Source of the DNA: Tetrahymena thermophila SB210
Taxonomy: Eukaryota > Ciliophora > Oligohymenophorea > Hymenostomatida > Tetrahymenidae
Direction: 5' to 3'
DNA: 64,000 bases
Assembly (NCBI RefSeq): GCF_000189635.1
Contig: NW_002476378.1
Span: 62,001-126,000, forward strand
Shown here: positions 25,201 to 38,057 of the stretch, one piece after another
How the letters are laid out: every line of letters begins with the position of its first letter
Position numbering within the stretch: the first letter of the stretch is position 1
Notes under the pieces: model-generated
Seen by the model: the letters and a program-made list of their open reading frames with translations, nothing else
The model's database searches: none
Told to the model about the DNA's origin: nothing
Made by a program: the position numbers and the translations under genes

Positions 25201-25355
25201 TCTAAAACGGTGTATGTTCAAGAATACTAAGTGATAGTTCATAATGTAATTTAACCTGCTAAACTTGCACATAAGCTAATAACGCAAATGCATGTGCATC
25301 ATGTGTGAGTGGATTTGTTCTTACCTCAAATAATGCTTGTATCAAATAAATTTGA
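22203..25355 (+). CDS. Secreted GH45 endoglucanase-like domain (circularly permuted order) fused to furin-like Cys repeats
   Basis: Two exons, 22203-22989 and 23449-25355, give 898 codons including TGA. Residues 1-16 are a signal peptide ending HIIA. Next comes the part of a GH45 cellulase that normally lies after the N-terminal signature: VAYMC, SNYCCRCF (about residue 80), NTGGD with D110, SNQFD with D117, GGFGANNGC and RCPAGLIRLSGCNKDD (about 220-235). Only then does the GH45 N-terminal signature appear, WDCCKPSCSW with D262, followed by a SCDASG...ILG...C segment. The three positions match the catalytic and assisting aspartates known in GH45 (D10, D121 and D114 of Humicola Cel45A). The rest, from about residue 305, is dense CxxC furin/growth-factor-receptor-like repeats, including three tandem 72-residue units, with no transmembrane anchor. 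The likely role is hydrolysis or loosening of beta-1,4-glucan outside the cell or in food vacuoles. Confidence 0.85.
22990..23448 (+). other. Intron splitting the GH45 signature
   Basis: A 459-base AT-rich GT..AG intron divides the first Cys codon of WDCC (T|GT). It lies immediately after the catalytic Asp codon and in phase with both exons. Removing it restores the contiguous GH45 signature, which independently supports the gene model. Confidence 0.8.
24510..25157 (+). repeat. Three tandem 216-bp coding repeats
   Basis: The motif encoding GNPNSC-type sequence starts at 24510, 24726, 24942 and again at 25158, which gives three units of exactly 216 bp (72 residues). They are nearly identical at nucleotide level, including silent positions. 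Each unit carries about ten cysteines. The high identity points to recent unequal exchange, or to an assembly artefact worth excluding. Confidence 0.85.
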
Positions 25356-28092
25356 TTACATTATTTACATATAAATTATTAAAAAACTCTATAAACATTT
25401 ATATTAGTAGAAACTTGAATAATATTATGTTAAATTTAAAACAAAATCTAAATTTCTAAAGTTTAATTATTATAATTCCTCGCTACTTTAGTCTTCTATA
25501 GAGTACTAAAAATTTAGCTGAGGGTTTCTTTTTATTAAAAATTAAAAAATATTAGAATTTTATAAATTTGATATAGCAATGATAAAAACATACATATATA
25601 TATTTTTTAATTTCCTTAATTTATCTCTTACGCTAAATATCTAATCTAAAATTAAATATTTTATGAAAATCTATAAAGAAGTTTCTCCAATAAAAAATAA
25701 AAATGAGTAGAATTGCTGTAAAAATTTTAAACAGTAATTAATAGCCTTTGTTGATGTTAATTGATTTTTTATGATATGATTAATTTTTTTAATAAGAATT
25801 CTATCATATAATAAATAATTAGGGATACATTATTATCATTTATAAAGATATACTTATTTAAATATCTAATTTTCTTTTAAATGAAGTTAATTTTTATAAT
25901 CTATAAAAAGACCCATCAATAATTAAACTAATATTTTTTAAATAATTGATTTACTGAAAATCTTATTAAATGAATTAAATTAAATAAAAATAAGTATTTA
26001 AATACTTGTCAATTATTAATATAAATTTAAATATGTAATTAATTTTATTAAGTTTTTGATTGATTTGTTTTTTTAAATACAAATTTTTGTTTGAAATTTT
26101 TTAAGGATAAGAAATTCAATTTTCAAACAAGTACATACACTGAAAATCAATTATGATAAACTAAAATAATAAAATAATTATACGTTTGGAATGATCAATA
26201 CAATAAAAAATGTAATATTTATTCACTCGTGTTTAGAATAAAAATTTGATAATTACTTACAATAAGATTAAATGAAATCACTAAATATTTAAGATAATAA
26301 ACAAATAAATTGATGAAAATTTATTAAAAAATGAGCAATCCAATAAATTATAGTTAATAATAATCAGGTAAGCAATAATTTTATTTCATTATAAACAATA
26401 AAAAGTCATTTCTACTGATAAATAATTTGATTTTTATAAGATAAAGATTTTCTTTTTCTCTTTTTGGAAACTAGCTGTTAAATTATTAAATAAGTTAATT
26501 TATGATAATTACATTTGATTTTTTTATTTGTAATTCTACTACTCTAAGATTGTTTTTTAAAAAAGTATTTTGACTTTTTGTATTTTGCTAAATCTTAATT
26601 AGAGGAGTGTAGTATTTAATTTTTATCATATCTATTTTGAACAGATATTTATTCAAATACTAATAACAGGTAAATATTACATCAAAAACTCTATCAGTTA
26701 ATTAAGAAATTAATTAAGATTTAAAAGTTTTAACGTTCAAATTGCTATGTAATTTAATTTGATTTCAATTTTTATAAATTAAATCTATGATTTGTAGGGA
26801 AATTCATAAAGTAATGGTAATCATAGACTATCTTTCTCTCTCTCTCTGTTAAAAGATAAAATTTAATAATAAAATTATCTTTCGACATGCTTATCAGAAT
26901 TATTAAGATTCAAAAATTACTTTGCTATTATGTAATATTTACATATAATTTTACTCAAAATGTTTTATTTAATTTATAAAAATTAATATCTTTCGATACT
27001 GCTTAACTAATAAAGAAGAAAATGTTTAAAAAAAGCAAAATCAAATATGGCTAATAATCATTTAGACAAAATTTTGCCTAAATTAGATTATTTGATTTTG
27101 ATTAATATGTTTAAAAGGATATTAATTTTTTTATCTTTTTATCTGTAAGATTTTTCAACGGTCTTTTTAATTAATCCCCTAAAAAGATATATATATCTAT
27201 TATCAATCAATCAAAAAATATAAACATGTAGGAACAAATGAGCTTATAGCTTTTCAAAAGAAAATTAGGTTAGTTTATCTGCAAAAAATTAAGATTATTC
27301 CAATTTACAAAAAAAATAGTTAATTACCAAAAAAGAAGATTGGCGAACTAAGGAAAATTAATTGGCTCAGAAAAAGCCTTGTTATTTAAAAATAGATGAA
27401 ATTAATTAATTAATTAATATTAAGTTCTACTAGAAAGATGTTAGAAAAAATTTAATTAAAAAAGATTCAAATATAAATATTTTATTAGAAATTTAAATTG
27501 AATGAAGGTTAGCGAATCAAACATGTTTTTAATATCAAAGATACTCACTCGCTCATATATTTAATATATAAAAAATGAATGCATAATATCTATCTTTTTA
27601 TTTTCCTATCTATCTATTCATGCTTTATTACATTCATTTTTCCTACTTTAATAATAATAATTAAAGTTAGCGCATTTTGTTTTTTATTAAATACATACAT
27701 ACATACATACATACATACATACAAATAAATAAATAATAAATACCCATTTTATAACGATCATATTTTCAACTAAAAGAGATCTATTAAAAACAAACAAATA
27801 CTATCTATCTATCTTCTGAAATCATAAAAAAAAATAAACAAATAAAAAACAAAGTTTTTTAATAAAGTAAAGATTAACAAGAAAAAGTAGAAACAAAAAC
27901 AGTCAAACAAAAAATCAATCAGACTAGAGAGCTGTATTTTTCACCAAAAAACTGAAATAATCTTCAAAAATACCTAAAGAGAAACAACTGCCTTAACAAA
28001 ATAGACAGCTAGCTTCAAGAAATACTTCAATCCTTTCTTAACCATTTCTTTCCTATAGTACGATTTACTCCTGAAAAAACTTTGAAAAATAA
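25356..28092. other. Intergenic region with microsatellites and Myb 5' leader
   Basis: No supported gene is present. A 57-codon basic ORF (27226-27399, reading TAG as Gln) is present but is within the range expected by chance when only TGA stops. Simple repeats include TC repeats near 26827-26846 and (ACAT)n at 27691-27722. The A-rich, C-containing stretch from about 27800 looks like the 5' UTR of the Myb gene. Confidence 0.5.
27691..27722. repeat. (ACAT)n microsatellite
   Basis: About eight perfect ACAT units lie roughly 370 bases upstream of the Myb gene start codon. Confidence 0.9.
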
Positions 28093-31000
28093 ATGTTCTA
28101 AGACAATTTGATCAACTCTAGCCAATACTTGTAAATTGCATAGACTGGCTCGCAATAGCAACAATAATAACAGCAATAGCAACTACAATCACAGCCTAAT
28201 CGTCAAATCACTAACTCTGATGCTATGATTAAAGAATATTGCAAGAAAGAGATGCTAGAAATTCAGCGCTCGTTTGAATCGCATCCAAAGAGTCTCTAAA
28301 CTTGCCCATCTCCTTAATCTAACTAGCAGACTGTTACTCCTACCAACAATAGCTTTTCTACCTAGCAAATTATTTCTTAAATAGATAATACTCAGTAGTC
28401 AAACCTATAGACTGGAGTAATCAGCGACTTCAATTTTGCTGTAAATATTGATCAGCTTATGAAATTTAATGATGAAGAAGACAACAATCCAAAACAAAAT
28501 GCTTCTGGGAATGCCTCCACATAAAACTCAAACAATGGAAACCAAGGAAGATGGACGAAGGAAGAGCACTTGCGCTTTGTAGAAGGACTTTCTCTATATG
28601 GAAAAAATTGGAAGAAAGTAGAAGAGCATGTAGGATCAAGAACTGGAGCTTAGATTCGTTCACATGCTTAAAAATTCTTCAATAAATTAGAAAGAGACTA
28701 TAGCAAAAAGCACGGATTATTAATAAGCTTAAATACAAGCAGCTCAACTAAATAAAGCAACCAAATAAATAATGAAAATGTAAATACTTTATCTTAAATA
28801 TAAATGCAAGGAACTTCCAAAAAATCTTAATCTTACTTATTGGGACAATCACAACACAGCAATAACTCTAATTAAACCAAGATACTTGGAGAAAAGAATC
28901 AAAATAATGCCAAGAACATCCTCAATAACATCTAATAATAGCAGCAGCAATAATAATAATAAATTGACTAAAACTTCCTTATAGGGTAAGTGATAGAAGC
29001 CTCTTTGCAAGCAGCCTAGTAATCCTTGGGTATTCCTACTTAGAATTCTGTTATTAATTCTGCACCAAGTATAAATTAAAGCCACCCTTGCTTAAACCAA
29101 ACTATATAATAAAACCCTGTTCATATTCTTACTAAACCTACCTAAAGTGATCCTTTTTTGTCTGCTCAATTTAATCTTAATCTTCAATAATAATAATCTG
29201 ATATAAACCAAACAAACTTTGACATTCCATCCTTCGTTCCCTCTATTTCCTTAAGAAACAGATCTGACTCAGTTGCGAGCAACTTTACTATGAGTAAACA
29301 TTTTATTTATTAAAGTATTTTCCCCCCTTAAGAATAATTTTGGCAAAAATGTCTTGCATTTTAAATCCATCACAATTTAATTAGTATCTATCTATATATA
29401 TATCTCTCTCTTAGAATCAAATAAAAGAAATAAGAAATCAAATAAATAAATAGATAGATAGATAGATACATTCAATTAGTTAAAATCTTATGATTAATCA
29501 GTTTAAATTTTAATAGCTACTGATTGGATATTAATTACTTTTACATTTTAAATTCAATTAATAATATCTAATTTGCTCCAAAATTAACTCCATCTAAATT
29601 TTGAATTGATACTTTGCAACCCTCAAATATTTAAAAGACAAAAATTAACAACATTCATTTTTAATCTTTCATTTTGCGGAATCTGTAAATTAATGCGCAA
29701 GCTTACAAATCTCAAATTTTTAAATAGAATGAAATTATTTGAAGTTAGTTTATTTTTTTAAGAATTTTGTTTTCAAAATAAAAATAAAATAATATTTTAG
29801 AGTTGATTGTAAAAAATAAGAAAATATTTTTCTAAAAAATAAATATTTTTCCATTTAAAAAGAAAAATATTCTCTTTCTTTTGTATTACAAATGTATTAT
29901 TAGTTCATTTGAATTTTATAACATATGAATTTTTAATTTGTTTTTCCTTTGAATTTTATATTTACTTTTTGCTTTTCGATTTTTACTTTTAATTTAAATA
30001 AAATACTTTATAAAAAGTGTCAGACGACGATCAAAAAATTACAGATGAAGACCTTAAAAAAATTAAGGAGTCTCTACCTCAAATTGTCAACTCACAAAGT
30101 AAGATTGAGATTTAAAGATTGATTGCATTTTTAAATTTGTATCTAATAAATAGGTTTAAACGAATGCATAAATCAGTATAGTTAATTGACTCTAAACCTT
30201 CAAAAGCAATTGCTCTAATCAAATAGTAATATAATTAATTATTAAATAGTCTATTAAAAAAATTGATTGAAAAAACAATATCTTCTTTATCAAAAAATCT
30301 TTGTCAAAAAAAAAAATACTTTGTAGATCTTTCAAACTAAATAAATTAAATTTTTAAAATAAAGGGATATTTTAAATACAAAGAAATTGTTTTTGAATCA
30401 TTAATTTTTACATTTGAAAAATATTTTATATTTCAATAAATTTTATTAAAATTAGATGTCTAAAACAATATTCAGCTGCAATAATAGATAAATACTTTGT
30501 AGAGTGCAGTTCAATTTTTAAATGCATATTCAAGTATTAACAAATAGGCTGAAATATAATAATCACAAACAAATGAAACTATTAACAATGAAAATATACC
30601 TATACTGATAGTTTAAAATTCTTAATCAGAATTTAGTAACTCAAATAGAATACTCTAAAGCAAGTAAAAAGGAGAAGAAAATCAAAGCAACAAAGAAAAC
30701 AATTCGAGCTTGGAGATTGTCAATAACAGCAAAAAAAACATTATATGTGACAATAATAAAAAAATTCCTACTAAATAAATATTTAATTAAAATAACAATC
30801 TCTAAAACTGTATTGTTTAAGACTCTGACCGTCCAACCGATTATGAAAGTTTCTTCAACTTTGTTCTGTAAATATTAATTGTTAACATATTTATAATTGT
30901 TTATTAATATTTTAAACAAACTTATTAATTAGGAAAAAGTATGGTAAAATATTTGATCAACCATAAAAGTCTTTAAACTCTAACAACAACATTTGGTCTC

Positions 31001-31305
31001 CCCGCTTAAATTAATTTGTAAAACTCGATGACGATCAAAACCTATCCTTTTAAAACCAAACTAATATTTTCTCATAAATTTAATCTTCTCCTTGCAATAA
31101 TAACCTCTTTGGGTAAAATATACTAGGTTCAACAATCAACTCCAATTAATAAAATTAGTGCGGCTAAAATTAAACACTTCCTAATATTTTGTTAAGATAA
31201 CGCAAAAGCTCATTTACACTCTGTGATAATGAAGATGAATAAAAAGAAGAGAAGCTTAATATTTTAAGAAAAAAAATATGCAAAAAAGCAAAGCTTAATA
31301 ATTGA
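28093..31305 (+). CDS. SHAQKYF-type Myb DNA-binding protein
   Basis: Five exons join in phase: 28093-29293, 30018-30098, 30154-30225, 30456-30867 and 30933-31305. They give 713 codons including TGA. Near residues 150-205 there is a single SANT/Myb repeat: GRWTKEEH, then YGKNWKKVEEHVGSRTGAQI, then RSHAQKFF. This is the signature of the one-repeat SHAQKYF class of transcription factors, known mainly from plants and protists. The rest is low-complexity Gln/Asn/Ser sequence. It includes a run of about ten Gln near residue 285 encoded by mixed CAG, CAA, TAA and TAG codons, and a Leu-containing coiled segment across exons 3-4. The C terminus is basic (about RKKICKKAK), a possible nuclear localisation signal. 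It is probably a nuclear regulator; targets are unknown. The first intron (724 bases) is unusually long. Confidence 0.85.
29450..29468. repeat. (GATA)n microsatellite in the first Myb-gene intron
   Basis: Four to five GATA units lie inside the 724-base intron 29294-30017, preceded by a TATC/TCTC-rich stretch near 29385-29410. Confidence 0.85.
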
Positions 31306-31943
31306 CTTGAAATTTAAATATAATTTTATTAAGTTATTATATATATTTATATATAATAATTCATTCATTTTAATATTATAAATATTTTATCTCTCTCTTT
31401 TTATTTTATTTATTTAAAATTTTCGTAAATTCCTATTCAATTTACATATAAATAAATTCTCATTTTTAAAGTACTTTTTGAAAATTCAAATTCCATATTT
31501 AATTAAAGCAAACCAGTTTAAGAAATAATTCTTTCAAAATTTTTTTTTACTTTTGTCAAAAATAAATAAATAAAATCCTACCTTTAAATAAAATTTAATT
31601 CAAAAAGTTAGAAATAAAAATGATTCCAAATAAGACAAATTTTAAAACCAATCAAAAGGTATTTTTATTTTTTATTTAGCGACTCATCAATAGAAAGGAA
31701 TTTCCTAGAAATTAAATTACATTTATTAATTTTTGAATGGGAAGCAAAAATTTTATCTATCGAGTAATAAATTTCGTTATTTTACTATATATACATAAAT
31801 ATATATATTATTTCATTAAACTTTTTACAAAATAGCAGACTTATTTTTATTTGATATTAGTATTAAAAACTAATTAATTATTTAAAAAAAATAATCATAA
31901 AGAAAGTAGAAGTTGAGTTCAGATAAGAGTTTTGTTTTTAATA
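31306..31943. other. Intergenic region, Myb gene to membrane-protein triplet
   Basis: AT-rich with no gene. The last ~120 bases, including an AAATAGCAGACTT motif and a GTAGAAGTT motif, recur before the second copy (about 34670-34795), so the duplicated unit includes the 5' UTR. Confidence 0.6.
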
Positions 31944-34137
31944 ATGAACATATTTAAGCTAGATTTGTTTTCTTCTGAGTTTTATTTTAGCTTAGGAGGT
32001 TAATAATATAGGAAAGGCACTGTTTAAGGCATTTTTCTATCTATTATCTCTGCTGCTACTATCATTTCTTATTTTTCTTATTTACTTAATTAGCTAATTA
32101 ACAACTAAATAGATCCTAAGTTCAGATCTTAAAGTTTCTTAGTCAATCATAGGATAGAAGTATCTATGAATCAGGACCTTATGGGCTTTCTATTTAACTA
32201 CAATCAGACTTTTACGATGGACTAGTTAGAATAAAAGCAAAATAAAACTTATTTAGTTTATTATGCTTAGTTTTTTACTGGAGATGGCGGTAGTTAGCGA
32301 TTATACAATCTAGATGTTGTTCAATGCACTAACCCTAATCTAAAGAAATATAGGTGCATAGACTTTTCTAAAATTAGTAACGAAACGCTTGTTCTTGATA
32401 ATAGTAAGAATATTTTTTCTTAAATTTAAATTAATATATATGGATGTCATGATTTAGATAGCATAAAGACTACAATTCCTAATAATTGTGCTTCTTAATA
32501 AGAAATTGATGATGCGATTAATGGCGCATACGGTTTTGTTTAGCTTAAATTATAAGTATAATAGTACAATACAACATCAAAGTAAATGCAGACAGATTAC
32601 AGAAGAATCAGCACCTTTTTGCTTTCTAATTAGTTTATTATGACTAATATACATGCTTAAAAACAAGAAACAGAAGTAAGTTCAGGATTATTATTTTAGA
32701 CAAAAGAGACTCAATCATCACCAATTTAGTATGACTCATAAAATTAAAGTTATGACAGGTAATAATCTTTGGATTCAGGATTAGGTCCTTATAACTAGAT
32801 TTCTATTCAAATGGATGAGATTGTTCAATAATTCCAAATTTAGTTCCCTACAATCACTGAAATATTGGCTCTTGTTAATAGTGTCGCAGCAATAGTAATG
32901 ATTGCAAGATTTTTAGGTAAATTTTGCTCCCAAAAATTAATAACCCAAGACTTATTCATGCTCATTTTGAGTAATTTGTTTTAAGAAAAAAATGAATAAA
33001 TACTAAAACATAATAAGTTTATTGATTAAACTAATGATGTGTGTTTTTATCAGCAAAATAACAATTTAGAAAATCAAGATGAAATTCTTGAAACTTAGGA
33101 AAAACAAAATGCAAATAATATATTTGTTCCTAGTTTCTAAACTAAATTTAGAGATTTCGTGGAAACAAGTTAAATGATTAATTCGAATAGCGATGTTTAA
33201 TATACTGTTCGAAAATCAGAAACTGAAGAAGATTAGAAAGAGTCAAAGGAAAATTAAATTACAAACGCTTTATATGCAAAGCCTAGTAATAGAAGAATAA
33301 ATCAATAGAATAATCTTTAAAATAAACATTAGTTTAGATTATATAAAAAAAGTGAAATTCTAGAAAAAGACAACGAATCTCCAAGATAAATTTTTGATTA
33401 AGAGAAATCTACTATTTATAAAAACGAGACTTTGAAATAGAGCTAATTTTATAAAAGTGATTTTATTATTGATTCCTAATCTAATGATATTGTTTAAAAG
33501 AGTGTTGCGAATAAAGGGTTTAATTCTAATGTTATAGCATAAAAGCTGAAAGCTATTAATAGTAGTACTTTGAATAAAACTATTCAAAATTTTATCTTCA
33601 AATTTAAGTTAAATATATTTTTCATTTTAAATTAACTTATTATTTTATTCACCTTAAAATAGAATCTTTAGACGAAAATAATTTGAAATTTCAAAAGGTA
33701 TTGATTCAAGGTCAATTAAAGGGATAGGACAAGAAACTATGAAGCATTTAGATATCTTTAATCTCTACAAAGATATTATATTTTTGAAAAAAGCAATTCT
33801 AATGCTTTTAAGAAGAGATTAATTAGCTGCAATCTAATTGGTTGGTCTAACTGATGATTATTTAAATATTGATTTGAGGGATAAAAGTTCTAAAAATGAT
33901 TTCGATAGTAGCTATTTATTTTTTTAAATTCAGCTTATTATTTATTAATTTTTAATAAAATTATTAATTAAATTAGAAAATAAAAAATTGAGTCATTTCG
34001 AAAGTTAATTCTTAATTTTGTAGTCTGAAGAGCTGTAGGCAGAATACATAGAGATATTCCTTAATAAATTTAAGAATGATTAGGACCTTAATGATGTGGA
34101 TGCAAGAATTATTTCTTCAATATTTAAGAAAAAGTGA
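31944..34137 (+). CDS. Two-TM membrane protein, tandem family copy 1
   Basis: Three exons (31944-31... to 33607, 33663-33907 and 33977-34137) give 690 codons including TGA. The protein begins MNIFKLDLFSSEFYFSLGG with no cleavable signal. A hydrophobic segment follows at about residues 25-47. An extracellular or luminal-looking domain of about 250 residues comes next, with paired cysteines (QCT, RCIDFS, GCHDLD, NNCAS). A second hydrophobic segment lies at about 306-326 (ILALVNSVAAIVMIARFLG). The long Gln/Asn/Lys-rich tail probably faces the cytoplasm. Its last 130 residues are better conserved among the paralogues (KHLDIF, LMLLRRDQLAAIQLVGL). I recognise the layout as a ciliate-type multi-copy membrane family without an assigned function. 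No enzyme motif is visible. Confidence 0.8.
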
Positions 34138-34795
34138 ATGAATGAATGTTAAAATGATTTTTTTGAATTTTTCAAAAAATAGAAATTAACAAAAAACAAG
34201 AATTAAATTATGGTCTTAAATATCTTTTAATTTAAATTCTGTAAAATAAAATTATTCTTTAATCTTTATTTTTTAATTTTAAAATATAAAAATTCGTTTA
34301 ATATTAATTATTCTTCTTATAGTTTATAATTTTAAAAAATTTTATTATTTTGCTTAAAATCTTTAATTTAAATCTTAAAATAAATTTATTTGAACTATTA
34401 AATATGCCAATTAAAAGTCTAGTGGAATAGATTCTTCTAGAAATTTAAAAAATAACAAAGAAATAAAAATATAAATTTTATACTAGATTAAAAATTAATA
34501 CATATATACCGTAGTTTCTCATCAAAATTTTTTCTAAAAATTTAATCCTTTTTGAAATACCAATCAAATTGTTATAAAAGGGGCATAAAATCCCCTTTTG
34601 CGCTCCTATAAATGCCATGGAGAAATAACATTATTTTATTATTTAAATTTTATTTCATTTAACAAAAAACAAAATAGCAGACTTGTATTGGTTTGTTTTT
34701 GGTTTAAAAGCTAATTATTTAGATAAATAAATAAATAATAAAATAAAAATAAGAAGTAGAAGTTTTAAGTTCATTTAAAATTTTTGTATTAAATA
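34138..34795. other. Intergenic spacer with GC hairpin
   Basis: AT-rich, no gene. It contains the 8-bp inverted repeat described separately and, at its 3' end, the duplicated 5' leader of the membrane-protein family. Confidence 0.6.
34576..34599. other. Perfect 8-bp hairpin with G4/C4 core
   Basis: AAAAGGGG, eight loop bases, then CCCCTTTT, followed by GCGCTCC. A run of four G and four C pairs stands out in such AT-rich DNA. It lies 0.4 kb after copy 1 and 0.2 kb before copy 2. It is not a recognised RNA. A structural, processing or chromatin role is conjecture. Confidence 0.6.
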
Positions 34796-36995
34796 ATGAA
34801 CATATTAAAGCTAGATTTATTTTCTTCTGAGTTTTATTTTAGCTTAGGAGGTTAATAATATAGGAAAGGCACTGTTTAAGGCATTTTTCTATCTATTACC
34901 TCTGCTGTTACTATCGTTTCATACTTTGTTTATTTATTTAATTAGCTAATTAACAACTAAATCGATCCTAAATTCAGATCTTAAAGTTTTTTAGTCAATG
35001 ATAGGATAAAAATATCTATGAATCAGGATCTTATAGGGTTTCTATTTAATTACAATCAGACTTATACGATGGATTAGTTAGAATAATAGCTAAATAAAAC
35101 TTTTTTAGTTTATTACGCTTAGTTTTTTACTGGAGATGGCGGTAGTTAACGATTATACAATCTAGATGTTGTTCAATGCACTAATTCTAATCTTAAGAGC
35201 TACAAGTGCATAGACTTTTCTAAAATTAGTAATGAAACGCTTGTCATTGATAATAGTAATAGTATTTTTTCTTAAATTTAAATTAACATATATGGATGTC
35301 ATGATTTAGATAGCATAAAGACTACAATTCCTAATAATTGTGCTTCTTAATAAGAAATTGATGATGCGATCAATGGCGCATACGGCTTTGTTTAGCTTAA
35401 ATTATAAGTATAATAGTACAATACAACATCAAAGTAAATGCAGACAAATTACAGAAGGATCAGCACCTTTTTGCTTTCTAATTAGTTTATTATGACTAAT
35501 GTACTTACTTAAAAACAATAAACAGAAGTAAGCTCAGGGCTAGTATTTTAGACAAAAGAGACTCACTCTTCACCAATTTAATATGATTCATAAAATTAAA
35601 GTTATGACAGGTAATAATCTTTAGATTCAGGATTAGGTCCCTATAACTAGATTTCTATTCAAATGGATGAGATTGTTCAATAATTCCAAATTTAGTTCCC
35701 TACAATCACTGAAATATTGGCTCTTGTTAATAGTGTCGCAGCAATAGTAATGATTGCAAGATTTTTAGGTAAATTTTGCTCCCAAAAATTAATAACCCAA
35801 GACTTATTCATGCTCGTTTTGAGTAATTTGTTTTAAGAAAAAAATGAATAAATACTAAAACATAACAAGTTTATTGATTAAACTAATGATATATGTTTTT
35901 ATCAGCAAAATAACTGCTAAGACAATCAATATGAAGATGAAATTTAGGAAAAATAAAATGCAAATAATATATTTGTTCCAATGTTCTAAACTAAATTTAG
36001 AGATTTGGTGGTAAAAAGTTAAATAAATAATTTGAATAACGATGACTAATTTATTTTAGGAAAATCACTAGTAGCTGAAGAAGATTAGAAAGAATCAAAG
36101 GAAAACTAAATTACAAATACTTTAAATGTAAAACCTAATCATAGAAGGAGCTTAAATCAATAAAGTAAGCTTGAAAATAAATATTAATTTAGATTATGTA
36201 GAAAAAGTGAAATTCTAGAAATAGATAACGAATCTCAAATATCAATTTTTGATTAAGAGAGATCTACTATTTATAAGAATGAGAAGAGCTAATTTTATAA
36301 AAATCATTTTATGAATGATTCATAAACCAATAATAGTGTTTAAAAAGGTGTTGCGAATAAAGAGTTTAATTCGAGTGTTATAGCATAAAAATTGAAAGCA
36401 ATTAATAGTAGATCTTTGAATAAAACTATTCAAAATTATATCTTCAAATTCAAGTTAAATATTTTTTTTATTTTAAATTAATTAATTTATTTATTTATTA
36501 TTTTTTTGACCTAAAAATAGAATCTTTAGAAGAAAATAATTTGAAATTTCAAAAGGTATTGATTCAAAATCAATTAAAGGGATAGGATAAGAAACTTTGA
36601 AGCATTTAGATATCTTTAATATCTACAAAGATATTATATTTTTGAAAAAAGCAATTATGATGCTTTTAAGAAGAGATTAATTAGCTGCAATCTAATTGGT
36701 TGGTCTAACTGATGATTATTTAAATATTAACCTGAGGGATGAAAGTTCTAAAAATGACTTTGATAGTAGCTATTTATTTTTTTAAATTCAGCTAACTATT
36801 TATTAATTTTTAATAAAATTATTAATTAAATTAGAAAATAAAAAATTGAGTCATTTTGAAAGTTAATTCTTAATTTTGTAGTCTGAATAACTGTAGGCAG
36901 AATACATAGAGAAATTCTTTAATAAATGTATGAATGATTAGGACATTAATGATGTGGATGCAAGAATTATTTCTTCAATAATTAAGAAAAAGTGA
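34796..36995 (+). CDS. Two-TM membrane protein, tandem family copy 2
   Basis: Three exons (34796-36453, 36521-36765, 36835-36995) give 688 codons including TGA. It is nearly identical to copy 1 through the N terminus, both membrane segments and the extracellular cysteine domain. Divergence is concentrated in the cytoplasmic Asn/Gln-rich stretch (about 35930-36330), where short in-frame indels occur. The intron positions and phases match copy 1 exactly. The high similarity extends through introns and part of the flanks, which indicates a recent tandem duplication. All three copies are transcribed rightward. Confidence 0.8.
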
Positions 36996-38057
36996 ATTTT
37001 GATAAAAATTCAAGACATAGAAATTAACAAAAAGCAAGAATTAATAATTATGATTTTATATCTCTTTTTGTTTAGCTTTGTTAAATAAATTATTTTGAAA
37101 TTCTTATTTTTTAATTTTAAAGTATTAATATTCATATAATACTAATTATTCTTCCTTCTAGTTTAAAATTTGAAAAAATTTTATTATTGATTTTGCTAAA
37201 AAGATTTAATCTAAATCTTAAAATTTATTTATTTATGTGTACTATTGAAATATGTAATTATTTTAAAATTTATTAAAACTTTCTATAAGCTCTAAATTTA
37301 TTATCTGCAAAGCCCTTCCTTACAAGAGAATTTTATATTATTTAAAAAGTATACAAGCAGTAAAGAAAAATTAAATAGAATTTATTATAGTAACATATTC
37401 TCAAATTAAATGGAGTTTAATTTGTAAGAAATATAATCATGAAAATTGAGAAGATGAAAGTTTTAGAGAAATTAATTTCTTCTCTAAATTAATATAAGAT
37501 TAATGGTATCTTAAAAGTGTGTTGAAAGAAAATAAATTAAACTAAATTTTATTGTAATTCGGTCATATGAGCTAGTTTTTTTAATTTTAACTTATTTTTT
37601 AATTATAAATAAGGTAAATTTATAATAAAATTAACTCTTAATTTGCATGAAAATATCTTTTCTAATTTATCCATTTTTTAATGTTTTAAAATATCAATAA
37701 ATATATTTTAAAATTTTTATTTCTTAATATTCCCTCAATTAAATGGTTATTTTTTCCATACTATAATATAATAGCTAAAAGTGTCAAATAATTTTAAATA
37801 ACTCAAATAATACTCCTAGGACTACTTCAAAATTAACAATAGACTTAATGAAATTGGCATAAAATTAATTATAAAATATTGTATTTCATTCATTATTTAA
37901 TAAATAGTAATGAAAATTATTTATTTATTATATTTATTTTTTTAATAAAACAGAGAGCGAATATATAAATAAAAAAATTTTGTTTATTCTGTTTATTAAT
38001 AAAAACGAAGAATAAAAGTAGAAGTTAGATTAATTAAATACAAATTTAAAACAATAA
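36996..38057. other. Intergenic spacer before family copy 3
   Basis: About 1 kb of AT-rich sequence without a gene. The end carries a leader similar in composition (AGTAGAAGTTAG) to those of copies 1 and 2. Confidence 0.55.

Noticed and set aside
27226-27399. 57-codon basic ORF upstream of the Myb gene
   Set aside because: It is within chance length for a one-stop code in AT-rich DNA, with no signal, motif or conserved neighbour.
28849-29085. Minus-strand ORF with a poly-Leu run
   Set aside because: The Leu run is the antisense of the poly-Gln tract in the Myb protein.
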